DNA of 64,000 nt. It comes from Homalodisca vitripennis (Eukaryota > Arthropoda > Insecta > Hemiptera > Cicadellidae). How positions within the stretch are numbered: position 1 is the first letter of the stretch; each line of letters starts with the position of its first letter. Location of the stretch: contig NC_060209.1 in NCBI RefSeq assembly GCF_021130785.1, positions 21,289,501-21,353,500 on the forward strand, read 5' to 3'. The notes beneath the pieces are model-generated. The model was not told where the DNA came from and ran no database searches. It saw nothing but the letters and a program-made list of their open reading frames with translations. The position numbers were made by a program, and so were the translations under genes. Positions 49,796-64,000 of this stretch are shown piece after piece.

Positions 49796-52010
49796 TATGT
49801 TACAGTCAAAAGTATGTATACATATAGCAGAAAATTATAACATGTTTCAGAATGATGCGTCTACTCAAGTCGAAGATTGTTATTCTATGAGTAGAATTCC
49901 CCAAGTGTGTAGAAGGCCAAGTGTTCTGTAGCCAATGGTGAAGGATTCTCAACATAGTTCTTGGGTTGTCATATTTCAGATAGTTAAGCAGGTTGTTGGA
50001 CAGCTTCATTCTAGCGTAGGATGGCTTTTTCAAATAAGGCAGTTTGGTGAATATTCTCCTGCTTGTCTGGTGAAGTGATTGTGCAGATGCCTTTGTTTAG
50101 GAGTATCCTTAGTTCTGCAGTGTATAATGGTTTCCAGGATGTAGATGGAAGTCACCATAAATATTTTCTAGTTTTGTAATATGTTTCTGCAGCTCTCTAT
50201 GGGTCCCATCCCTACCATTATTCTTAGTGTTTTCTTTTGCATAATTAGGACTTGAAAATTTCCATCCGAAGAACCTTCCCAGACAGTTATTCTGTAACGT
50301 AGGTGGCGTCACATGCTTTGAGGCCTGGTAGTTCACTTGTGAGCTTTTTTGCTGCCAAATGATATCGGTTTTGTTTTATTGTCGTTAAGAACAAGATTAT
50401 TTTTAACTGTATATTCTTGGTCCAAACTGAAGGTATGAACAAGTTTGTTTCTAGTTGATTTGTATCCTTATTGGCTGTGACTAGCACAGAGTCATCCAAG
50501 TACATCAGCATTTTACAATATTCTCCTAAATCTTCAGGGAAGTCGTTTATGAATAATATGAATAGAACTGGTCCAAGGACCGAGCCTTGTGGAATCCCTC
50601 TTTTGACTGGCAGAAGTTTAGCTAAACTATATTTATGAGTCCGTTGACTGTATTGCCTTTAGTTCCACTGTCTGACTTCGTCTCTTGAAAATTTCCATCC
50701 GAAGAACCTTCCCAGACAGTCAGTTATTCTGTAACGTAGGTGGCGTCACATGCTTGGAGGCCTGGTAGTTCACTTGTGAGCTTTTTTGCTGCCAAATGAT
50801 ATCGGTTTTGTTTTATTGTCGTTAAGAACAAGATTATTTTTAACTGTATATTCTTGGTCCAAACTGAAGGTATGAACAAGTCTGTTTCTAGTTGCATTTG
50901 TTTACACTTTCAGGGAGCTTGTTGACTAGCACAGAGTCATGCGGTAAATGCTGAGATACCGCCAGTCTATTACAATGGATTCTCTAAATCTTCAGGGAAG
51001 CTCTAGTTTCATACTGATGAATAGTCCCTGGTCCCCGGACTAGAGTGCACTTCGATTGACAGTACAGGATCACATGAAACATATAGAGACAGGGCAATGT
51101 TTCAGCAAACCCAGCTATATTTATGAGTCCCGTACACGACTCTCTGTAATTCAACTTTGCAATAATTCTAATTGACTTTGTCTTTTGAAGCCTGAAAACG
51201 CGTTCCATCTTGTGTTTAGCACAGCCCCCCCAGACAGTCTCAAGCCATACGCAAAGTGGCGTCACATGAGACCGAAATATGCCTGGTCAGTTAAGACTTG
51301 TGAGCTTTTTTAGCTAGGCTTCGCAAGGCAAATATGCCAGGTAATTTGCACATTTTATTGTCGTGGTCGTCCCAAGACCTTGATCAATGTACATCCCCTG
51401 TATATTCTTGGATCCAGTTTCCTCTAAAAGGACATGAACAAAGTCTGTTTCTAGTTGATTTGTATCCTTGCAAATTCTCTGTGACTAGCACAGAGTCATC
51501 CAAGTACATCAGCATTTTACAATATTCTCCTAAATCTTCAGGGAAGTCGTTTATGAATAATATGAATAGAACTGGTCCAAGGACCGAGCCTTGTGGAATC
51601 CCTCTTTTGACTGGCAGAAGTTTAGCTAAACTATATTTATGAGTCCGTTGACTGTTTCCTTTAGTTCTACTGTCTGACTTCGTCCCTTGAGGTAGCTGAC
51701 GAATCACCAGAGTGCTGTTTGTTGGTTTCCCAAGTTTCAAGAGTTTAGTCAGTATGAGATCATGACCTAGGCAGTCAAAAACCTCGCTAAGGTCAAGGAG
51801 TAGAGTAGTTACGGTGTTGCCAGTTTCGATGTTGTCATTTAAGAGCTCAACAAGGTCAGTAATTGCAGTTGTAGTGGATTTACCAGAGATAAAGCCATGC
51901 TGCTAGTCAGTAATTTGCTACTTCTCCAAAAGTCTAGTGATTATAATTTTTTCTATGGGATCTTGGTCTATAGTTACTAATGTTCTGGGGGTCCCCTTGT
52001 TTGAGTTTTT
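49796..52010 (-). mobile_element. LINE, minus strand, partly scrambled
   Basis: From high to low coordinates: HGFISGKSTTTAITDLVELL and LLLDLSEVFDCLGHDLI (RT motif A) near 51900-51750; KRGIPQGSVLGPVLFILFIN and KMLMYLDDSVLV (motifs B and C, LDD in place of ADD) at 51600-51480, repeated at 50610-50490; and the C-terminal KLPYLKKPSYARMKLSNNLL near 50040-49960. 50688-50890 duplicates 50254-50455. 50890-51480 is a mosaic (see findings). Stops throughout. Confidence 0.8.
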
Positions 52011-52360
52011 GATTGATTTTATCTATTTTTAGTTTAGATGGGGAAATATCCTGCTCCATGGACTTGTTTGAGATTGTGCATTAAGTCTTGCTATTAGTCA
52101 ATTTCTTGGGAACTGTAACTACAGTCTAATCACAAAATCATATAGAGACAAAGCTGGTATAATATCAAGATAAAAAGTTACAAAATTGAAGTGATCTGTG
52201 CTAAATATATACCAAACAGGCACTTATATATATGACACTTCTAGTAAACAAGCTATGATCAGTTGCACTCGGAACATTTTAATACACTTAACTGTGTGAT
52301 GAAGGTACAGTTTTTAAGGTTAAAACAGATTGCAAACAACTGAGGAAGCAACCTTTAATA

Positions 52361-53312
52361 GTGTAGAGCATTAATAATCTGAACATCAAAAGTCTGAATG
52401 CTCGTTTTAAATATGTGAACTGTATTTTGCACGTTTGTGAGAGGACAAAGACTTTGGAAGTGTTTTGAACCATCCACTGCCCCTCTCCCCGGTGGGTGAG
52501 TCTGTTTTTAACCCTGTTGGCGTAGCCACTGTCACCAGTCAGTTTGGTTGCTTCACTTGTTAAGTAGTGTAGTCGTAATTGCGTGTTGTGGTTCGTAGTG
52601 CATACATAATTTATACTTTAATTACATACTGTGTGTGTGTGTGTGTGCCTTGTGCAGTGTCGTATTATGGCGTCATCAGGGACTCTGAAGAGGGAACATA
52701 CATTTCTAACTATTGAAACCAAACTTGAAATATAAATAGACTCGAAGGAGGTGAAGTGGCTTGTCTTGGTCAAAATATTATGTAGTGGGTAAAGCTGCCA
52801 CTTTGGACATTAAAAAGAAAAAAGGTAGCATTCTGACTTTTTCTTCTAAGTTAGACTATAATTATGGGATCTAAAGTCAGGAACAGTAGACAGTTTACTA
52901 GAAAATGCTGTTTTTATGGTTTTCTCAGAGGCGAAGTTTAGGGGAACCCATATCTGGACCTTTGATCTGTGAAAAGGCTCTAAAGTTAAATGAAAGGTTA
53001 GGTAGTCCAAGTAACTTTAAAGCCAGCACAGGTTGACTAAACAAATTTTTAATCTCGACACAGGATAAAGGAACTTTTAATGTTCAAGGGGAGCGTTTAT
53101 CTTCTGACAGGTGAATTTTTTTTGTAAAATGTGCACTTTTTTAAATTTAAAGATACAAATAAATCAAAGTACAATATGTATGTGCATAGTGTTTATTTTT
53201 ATTTATCTATCATTTTTATCTAAACATTTTACACAACCATTGTGTAAAATCCAAACAAATCGGAAATCCGAACTCCTTCATCCAAATTAGTTCGGATTTT
53301 GACGCTCTACTG
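52361..53312 (+). mobile_element. pogo/Tigger-like element, about 950 bp
   Basis: Left end GTGTAGAGCATTAATAATCT and right end GTTCGGATTTTGACGCTCTACTG are inverted around the CAGTAGAGC / TCCGAAC pattern of Tigger elements. TA lies on each side. The C-terminal DDE part is deleted. Confidence 0.78.
52667..53115 (+). pseudogene. CENP-B-like (Tigger) transposase N-terminus
   Basis: MASSGTLKREHTFLTIETKL, then KAATLDIKKKKGSILTF after frame changes, QRRSLGEPISGPLICEKALK, NFKASTG and NVQGERLSSD. These are the psq and CENP-B DNA-binding helices in their usual order. Several stops. The catalytic domain is absent. Confidence 0.78.
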
Positions 53313-53436
53313 TATCACTATGCTGATCTCCACACCAGATTGTCTCAATTGCCCCACATCACTGATTATATCTTATTCAAAGAATATATCTCTACTTGGT
53401 GTTATGTCCTAAATAATTTCATGTCATATTATACTA

Positions 53437-54367
53437 GGGCTATCCAGAAAGTAGATTACATTTTGATATAACAAGAAACAACGTGCAAGAAAAAATTGTA
53501 TTATATACATTTGAAATTACATTTAAATACTATTTTTCAACATTTAGTCATACAAATTTAGGCACTTTCAGGCACATCATAGCGGTGAACTAATTTTGAA
53601 ATTCCATCGTTATAACATTCTGCCACCTGAGACTTCAACCAGTAGTCACACTCTCCCGCAGTTCCACGTCGTCATCAAATTCCCCCATTCCATAGACTGT
53701 AATTTGGTTTTGCAATCCATGTGTTTTACCCAAATCTTGTCTGCTTTAATGATTCGATCGAGCAGCAAGTCACCATTGTAAGAGACCAACAATGTCCTTG
53801 AAGCAGCCATATGCTGATTATTATGGGTATATGTTCAGATTTTCTGTACCCATCTTGCAAAAAATTTATGATAACCTAACTTCTGTGTAACAAACTCCTT
53901 GAAATGTGAGTAAAACTAAGTGAGAGTACTGCGGTGAACTGCGGTCTTCTTTTAATCTTCTCATTGACTTTAGAGACAATTTCATTGGTCACAATGCTTG
54001 ACTGTCCACATCGTTCATCTTCATGCACATTAGTTCGGCCATTTTTAAACATAATGCATCACTGATGATTACCTTCAGTAATCACATTGGTTCCATAAAC
54101 TTCACAGACTTGGCAAAAAATCTCAATTTGATTATTGAGCTTGGCCAACAAAAACCATATTAGTGACCACACTTCTCAACTTGCAGGATTTTCAATTGCG
54201 TCATACATTTTAAACTTTTATTGTAAAACAACAAGGAGCAACAGTAACATCTCCCTGGCACTGCTGGATAGCCACTGAACGGAGAAACACTCTGACATCA
54301 AAATGGAAGCGATGGTCCCGCTCCTAGCAGCTACAGAGCAAAACGTGATCTACTTTCCGGTTAGCCC
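53437..54367 (-). mobile_element. mariner element, deleted copy
   Basis: Ends GGGCTATCCAGAAAGTAGAT and ATCTACTTTCCGGTTAGCCC are inverted (two or three mismatches). The left flank is TA, the right flank TC (mutated). 931 bp compared with about 1.3 kb for an intact element. Confidence 0.8.
53530..54215 (-). pseudogene. mariner transposase, decayed
   Basis: Minus strand from 54215: MYDAIENPAS, a stop, then ICQVCEVYGTNVITEGN-like and MFKNGRTNVHEDERCGQSSI, which is the second helix-turn-helix and linker of mariner (SETMAR-type) transposases. The end reads KTKLQSMEWG-like and VHRYDVPESA. Stops and frameshifts, with much of the catalytic core gone. Confidence 0.75.
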
Positions 54368-56958
54368 TCGGTTTATATAGTTTTAACATGGTTTAAGGGA
54401 GAAATTAATAAAAGGCCACATTCCTGGCAACATCTTTATTACATAACAGCCCAGTCAAGGTTCAGCCAGGCAACACACTTATCATCAATTTGGAAATAAA
54501 CTCTGAGAATACCAACGTTATACAGGAGCAACAATAAAGTATGGTACATTGATAATGATAAGTGGGGTACACTTCTCCTGGCTGCTAGGATAACAATAGG
54601 AGTTGAACATTAGAACAGAATTGGCCATGGCAGAGTAGAACTGTTCTTTAAGACAAGGATATATACAGTTTGAAAATGAATGTTAAGTTTCAGGCTGAAA
54701 GCAACTACAGTAATTGAAAAATTATAATTCTAAACATATGATCTCATTAAAACCTGACTGTCCTTAACATATTTCTGGCTAAAATAAATTACATATTCTT
54801 TGAAGAAGCCAGGTTTAATTCACTTGCATCACTCATTTTTTGTGCTTCACAAATGAATGATGCATTATCTAAAAGAACAGTCCACTCTGCGACTCATTAC
54901 GTTAGGGAGAGTTGTGCTAAAATGGCCAACTGATATGGTAAGGTTTAGGCCTATACAATAAGAGAGCTTGGACTCGGTTGATCTGGTAGAGTGTAAGTAA
55001 ACCAACAAAAGCTGCAGCATACTTGATAAATACATGGTTAAATCCGGTGCATAAATACATCACTAATGAGTACACGCTACTTCAAAAACTTTATTTACAC
55101 CTCAAAATACGATTTTGGTGAAATCTATTTTTTAATACTGACTAATTTACTCAGCTAAAGAACATATATCCATTCTGACATATTGGAATGGCAAAATAAA
55201 TTTTTCATGTACAACTCTCTTTACAAAGTTTTTACACAATCCATTTTATTTGCTTCAGCGATTTAAATTTGAAAAAAGAAAAACACAACTGATAATTTGA
55301 AATATTTCTACCTACTCTGTTTACTTCTTAAACATGTAATTTTTGTTATAAAAAAGATTGCAAATAGCTCAATAAACATACGAGTACATACTCAACTACG
55401 GTACGTAACAGTTCCATTCAGTTATCTCTCGAATTTCACTGTCTTCTTTCTAACTTACCAAGCATCTAACAAAAAACAGATGCATTTTTAAGGTAGCAGT
55501 AAAAAAGGAATAAATAAAAAATCATGGAATGTTTTACACTTCATTAGTAGACAATATTGATTTTATACACAATCCATTAAGTTATAAGCAGTTACATTAG
55601 TTACCTAATGAGTTATAATATAAAAGATATTAACATTATACAACATTAATATAATGATAATAATAATACTTGTCTATATATCTTAATAGTAGACTATTAC
55701 ACTGACTGAATCAACAAAACAAACAAGGTCAGGTCTAAACTAACTATACAATCGAGAGAGACTCGTGTGACAGGAGAGCATGCAGAAGTGAAGGCAATAT
55801 ATGTTTATAGTTTAAAATATTACAAACACTCTTACCCCCAAGTAGCACACTGCCCAGGTAATCAAGCTAATCTATAGTGTTTGAAATTTTACAATTTTAT
55901 TGTCGTCATCTAACTGTTATATAGCCCTAACTTTTTCTCCGGAAATGTTTCTTTGTAAGCCTGGAAGCTCTAAGGGTTACGGTAATGTCGGTTTGTTTGT
56001 TTGTTTGTACATTTACATGGACTAGCATCTCTGTACAGGAAGCGAAAGTACCCTTTCGCTTCTCAACTCAGTACCAATCGATATTTTGCTAAAAATAATG
56101 ATTGACACTAAAATATATTTTTATATACAGGATTGCACAAATGGAGAGAGTAGGGGATTCAGCCTCATGGCGATCTGGCTTCAAGCAATCTGTGAACATG
56201 GAATAAAAAGTCAGTACAATTAACGGGATAAGTAAAAGATGGAAATTACACAATAAATCAGTGAATCCATTTCGCTGTCTTAAAATGTATCTCCCAACTC
56301 GTTTTGACAAACAAAACAGACACTTGAAATAAAAAATAAACGTTATTAATATACCTTACATTCATGTTGAGGTTTATTAGGAAACTGGCTGATTTAGTGT
56401 TCGTTCCAGCGTGTGTAACTGTGTTTTTGTGGTGTGTATAAGATTATTTTAAGTTTCTCTTCAGATGATTATCTATAGTATATTTATTGGTTTTGAATGC
56501 CAACTTACAGTCCTGTAGTGACTAAAATTTAAACATTGAAAAAATTAAAAAAAGTATACAAATTTTTCTATATCAAGATAATTTCAACAGAGACAATGTT
56601 TAATATTTAACCCTAAAAAATTGTATTAGGTAAGCACAGAGTAATTTGTGCTGTGGTTTGGATATGGCCCGATCTTGTCTAAACATGAACCTGCCTGCAT
56701 CAACTAGATGGGAAGGTCAGTAACTATTATTTTACTTTACGATTGGAGGCATAGATAGATGCAGAAAGCTGAACAGAGGGTGGAGGATTGCTTGCCAGTA
56801 TTTTCGTCATTCAAACTCATTAAAATCACTTAGTCCTGCTTCAGACTAGAGAAAAACAGCTCTCTGATACCTTTGTAAAAGTGTAATCTAAAGCACTGAG
56901 TTTTGTTGGATGTTTTTAGGTTTTACAGTCTATAATTTTATTTAAATTCATCTAGGCT
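54368..56958. other. AT-rich intergenic DNA
   Basis: No coding motif. A GTTT repeat run occurs at 55991-56008. Short ORFs at 55297 and 56089 have no recognisable features. Confidence 0.5.
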
Positions 56959-57121
56959 CAGGACCGTACTCAGCTTTGGAGGGCCCCGGAAAAGATATTC
57001 GGCCGGACCCTATCATGTTCTGCGCCACACCATCTGTTAACAGGGTTCCTTCAAATAGAAGTGTGGCAGGGCCCAGACCTCAGTAAAATTGTTAAAAAAA
57101 ATGGGTCTGAGTACGGGCCTG
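56959..57121. mobile_element. hAT-type MITE, 163 bp
   Basis: Inverted ends CAGGACCGTACTCAG and CTGAGTACGGGCCTG (one mismatch) with an exact 8-bp target duplication TCTAGGCT at 56951-56958 and 57122-57129. An 8-bp duplication and CAG...CTG ends are typical of hAT elements. GC-richer than its surroundings. Confidence 0.9.
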
Positions 57122-57713
57122 TCTAGGCTTAGTTATTTTCTAAAAAAAATTAATTGTTTCAGGATCATCCATTGTAGACTACATCATAGTTTGTTTTATA
57201 ATTAGATTAAAATTATTTAAATTAAACTAAATATTAATCTAGTTATGTGTGAACATCAAGTGTTTGAAAAGAAAACTCTGATTACAAACTAAAGATGAAT
57301 AGAAAGTTATGTTGTTATATACTCTATTCTCTGCTGTCCACGCCTGACTTTATTACGTAATTTATTATTTTACTAAATGTGATAATTTATTGACCAGCTA
57401 TATTTTTGCTACATCGCTCTAAAACTCATACCACTGGGAAGAGGAAAAGAAGTTCTCATTTTAAAATGCCAGTTTATAACATTGTACAGCTTAACACGTC
57501 TTCTTATACGTTTCATGTGTTTCTAAATATAGTTTCCTATGATTTTACTTTTGAACAAATTTTAAATGAAATTTATATTTTCAAAATATAACTCTATAAA
57601 CAATATTGCACATAATAACTGATCTATTTAACGTTTTTAGATTTAAAGAACTCTGGAATCTTGTGGTCTAAAAGAAGTTCTCACCAGTAGTGTATCTATC
57701 TTCTCTCCACTGG

Positions 57714-58013
57714 ACCTTATGGCATTATCGACAAATACAACTCAACATTTGTTAAAGTGCTTATGTACGAGTATTTAACATCGTTCTCAGTCGTTTGATT
57801 AGTTAGCTAGGGTAATCAGTTGTTTGTTAGTTTTGCGATATCTTGCTATGGATGTTTCTGAGGTCAACCTTATGGCATTATCGACAAATACAACTCAACA
57901 TTTGTTAAAGCGCTTATGTATTTAACATCGTTCTCAGTCGTTTGATTAGTTAGCTAGGGTAATCAGTTGTTTGTTAGTTTTGCGATATCTTGCTATGGAT
58001 GTTTCTGAGGTCT
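57714..58013. repeat. recent 153-bp tandem duplication
   Basis: Copy 1 57714-57866 and copy 2 57867-58013 differ by one substitution and a 6-bp indel (ACGAGT present only in copy 1), plus the junction bases. No gene is seen in it. Confidence 0.93.
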
Positions 58014-59388
58014 ATTCTCCAAGATGCGAATTTTGATATTTAGAAATGGCTAAATAATTTGATTTAACTAATGATCACCAGTGTAGTGAATCAGAATATG
58101 ATAACTCTAGATCAGTTGGAACAAATGGTATCAACACTAAGACTTGCTTTAAAGTCTGGCTTGGTGTAGTGTTTTACATCATCTCCTGGACTATAAAATT
58201 AAGAAGACATAAAAAATGCAGCTTCTCATCTATTCATCTCACTACAAAGCACACTTATACCCCCGATGTCAGATTTTGGTAAATGTCATTACTACAGCAT
58301 GAACTTCAAAATCAAGTTTTGGCCAAAAACAGTGGCTGAGTACATTCAAAATCAAATAATAACTACACTTTGAAGTACTAGCAATGCTAAATATTATGTG
58401 GTACTTTATAAACATGATACTGAAACGAAGTACAGTAGCTTGAATTAAAAGATTATCTAGAATATAATTTGTATAAATCTTTGAAGGCAGAATAGTGTTC
58501 TTTCCAAAATAGAACTGGGTTTTTTATCAGCTACAAAGTGGCTAAGTCAGGACCTGTAAACAGCTGATTTACAGTTGCAACTTTTGCAGCAGCAGCTTGT
58601 CCAGCAAAATGAATAATTCATTTGAAAATTATAACATCTTTAAAACTGACCTTTCAAAATCTTCAACATCTCACTAATGCAGAAGGATAATATATTATGG
58701 TGGCTTCCCAAACTGTCTCTACAAAGCACTTTTTATCAGTCATCCATACTGTAGATCAAGAAAATAACAATTCGGGTTAAACATTATCACATTTTTGTCC
58801 CCATATCTTATGACGAGTTTGATTGTCTGAACTATCTCAGAACATTGACAAAATTGATTGGCCTAATGTTGATATCACAATCATCTATATAGTAGGAATG
58901 AAAATATTTACAACTAGAAGGGTTTAAGTACGTATGAACTCTCGAAGAGTTACGCTTGATGGCAAATATAAACAATTCTGATTCACTGCTCAGTACAGAC
59001 TCCTTGCTAATGTATCAGATTCTAGTAAGGAATCTATAGTATCTGTATCGAGGTAATGGTAGTTATCTTGCCTCTTTGTTGTTCATTGGCTTTTGGATTC
59101 TACTTCTATATTCCATAATTAGTCAAAATCATGAGTAAAAATGTAATCTGCCAAAATTTAAGTTACAATGTAATACATTAAAATAAAATTGTATGATTAG
59201 AACCTAACTTATCGCTTTAAAAAACTGGTCCCCAAGTTTTAAAAGAATATCATATGAAATTTCACAAACTTGACTATGATAAACAGAAAATACAAATGAA
59301 AAATATAGTTTCAGCTAAAACTAAGAAATATGACAAACTTAAAGATAATATAGATTTAGGTGACATGAACTGACCTGATGGTAACATT
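58014..59388. other. intergenic DNA and probable Syt1 3' UTR
   Basis: Lies past the Syt1 stop codon on its downstream side. Synaptotagmin 3' UTRs are often long, so part of this is probably transcribed, but no clear poly-A signal was fixed. Plus-strand translation of 58020-58400 hints at a transposase without a firm motif. Confidence 0.4.
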
Positions 59389-63052
<3,664 letters not shown>

Positions 63053-64000
63053 CTATAGAAGACTTTCCTGAAGCCAGATTAGAGGTTTCTTTTTCAGGTT
63101 CTGTGGGCTGTTGCTCTTCAAGTCTACAGGTAAATGCATTGTACATCTTGATGCTACATACAATGGTTTTAATGTGTAAGTGGCTGCTCTGTGTGCAGGA
63201 AGGTGGAAGTTGCTTGAAAGTTTTGTGTTGTGTCCATGTACATCCCTATCCCTTATTAAATCTCTAGTAACACAAAAGAGAATGGTTGCAAATATACTTA
63301 TAGGAATAACAGGAACAATAGTTAAATCTTTAGATGTATTTCTGTAACTTTCTTTTAGGCCTTTGCCAGTCATTATTCTGAAGACTCTCTTTTATAATTT
63401 CAGTAAGCTCTGCAGGTTGACACCTGAAGATCTCCTCTCCCCCCACCAAAACAACTATTCTGTATTGTATGTGGCTCTGAAAAAGTACATGATGTACTAT
63501 TTTTCTAGCTTCTAGTGAACTGATGCTGAAGTTCTCTTTATAGCAAATATTACAGAGGTTAGTTTTGTCATAGATTGTCTACATGACTGTCCAATGATTC
63601 ATAATTGTCAAGTATTACCCCTTAGAGAGTAACTTTTCAGCCTGTTCATGCTCTGAAGTTCAGGGAATTCTGTTAAGATATTACTATTTCATCCAAAACA
63701 CATCTATTTAGTTTTATTTTTATTAAAAACAAGGTCATTATTGTTGTGCCATGTTAACAGATATGTATGTGTTATTTTCCAAAAGCTTGGAGTTATTATT
63801 TACTAGTAGAAGCACAGTGTCGTAAGCATACATAATTTATTGTTTCACTGTATGGTTACATGTATCTTGGTAGAAAATTTTTAAATAAAATAAATAGTTT
63901 TCGCAATAAGATTGATCCTTCGGGTACGCCTCCTGTTCTTGGTATTGGATAGCACAGTACTTGTTGGCTCATGTTCAATTTTTAACCCCTACTACTTGGG
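63053..64000 (-). mobile_element. LINE, minus strand, runs off the window
   Basis: From the window edge: IPRTGGVPEGSILLRKLFIL (RT motif B), VYAYDTVLLLV (motif C, YAYD in place of YADD), then LIRDRDVHGHNTKLSSNFHL, PAHRAATYTLKPLYVASRCT and KKPLIWLQESLL, the usual C-terminus of jockey/CR1-like elements. Frameshifted near the motif C block. The 5' part is beyond 64000. Confidence 0.78.

Noticed and set aside
63053..63373. A small host gene with a possible membrane segment
   Set aside because: The residues match the C-terminus of LINE ORF2, and the RT motifs follow upstream on the same strand.

Overview
The window is AT-rich animal nuclear DNA with spliced genes, long introns and many decayed transposons. 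The residues of the two host genes and the transposon families (mariner/DD41D-type, piggyBac, Penelope, jockey/CR1-like LINEs, a tRNA-derived SINE) point to an insect with a large, repeat-rich genome. A hemipteran would fit, but that is inference. No prokaryotic operon, CRISPR array, rRNA gene, free-standing tRNA gene or viral gene was seen.

Host genes. (1) A complete RCC1 gene (Ran guanine-nucleotide exchange factor) lies on the plus strand. Ten coding exons between 22528 and 44789 join in frame with standard splice sites to give 431 residues. A non-coding first exon near 18.4-18.7 kb is possible but unproven. (2) The last two coding exons of synaptotagmin 1 lie on the minus strand at 59389-60626. 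They encode most of the C2B domain and the C-terminus, and the intron between them has a GC donor. The two genes converge on about 14 kb of repeat-filled DNA.

Layout. 1-18.4 kb: intergenic, with transposase fragments (1.5, 3.6-5.0 and 6.9 kb), a 57-bp minisatellite of about 18 units (9.25-10.23 kb), GT and poly-C tracts (14.7-14.9 kb) and a broken LINE (15.6-17.9 kb). 18.4-45 kb: the RCC1 locus. Its introns hold a DD41D-type element with 450-bp inverted repeats, Penelope fragments, two SINE copies, LINE pieces and piggyBac-type TTAA elements. 45-59 kb: intergenic, with a TTAA element, a Penelope end, a scrambled LINE, a pogo/Tigger element, a mariner remnant, a hAT-type MITE and a 153-bp tandem duplication. 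59-64 kb: synaptotagmin exons, LINE pieces and the start of another LINE.

I found no previously undescribed biological system. The points most worth a second look are: the GC-AG intron in synaptotagmin; minisatellites directly upstream of two RCC1 splice acceptors; four TTAA element families, each with its own CpG-rich subterminal motif; the long-armed DD41D element; and a mosaic LINE block at 50.7-51.5 kb that may be an assembly error.
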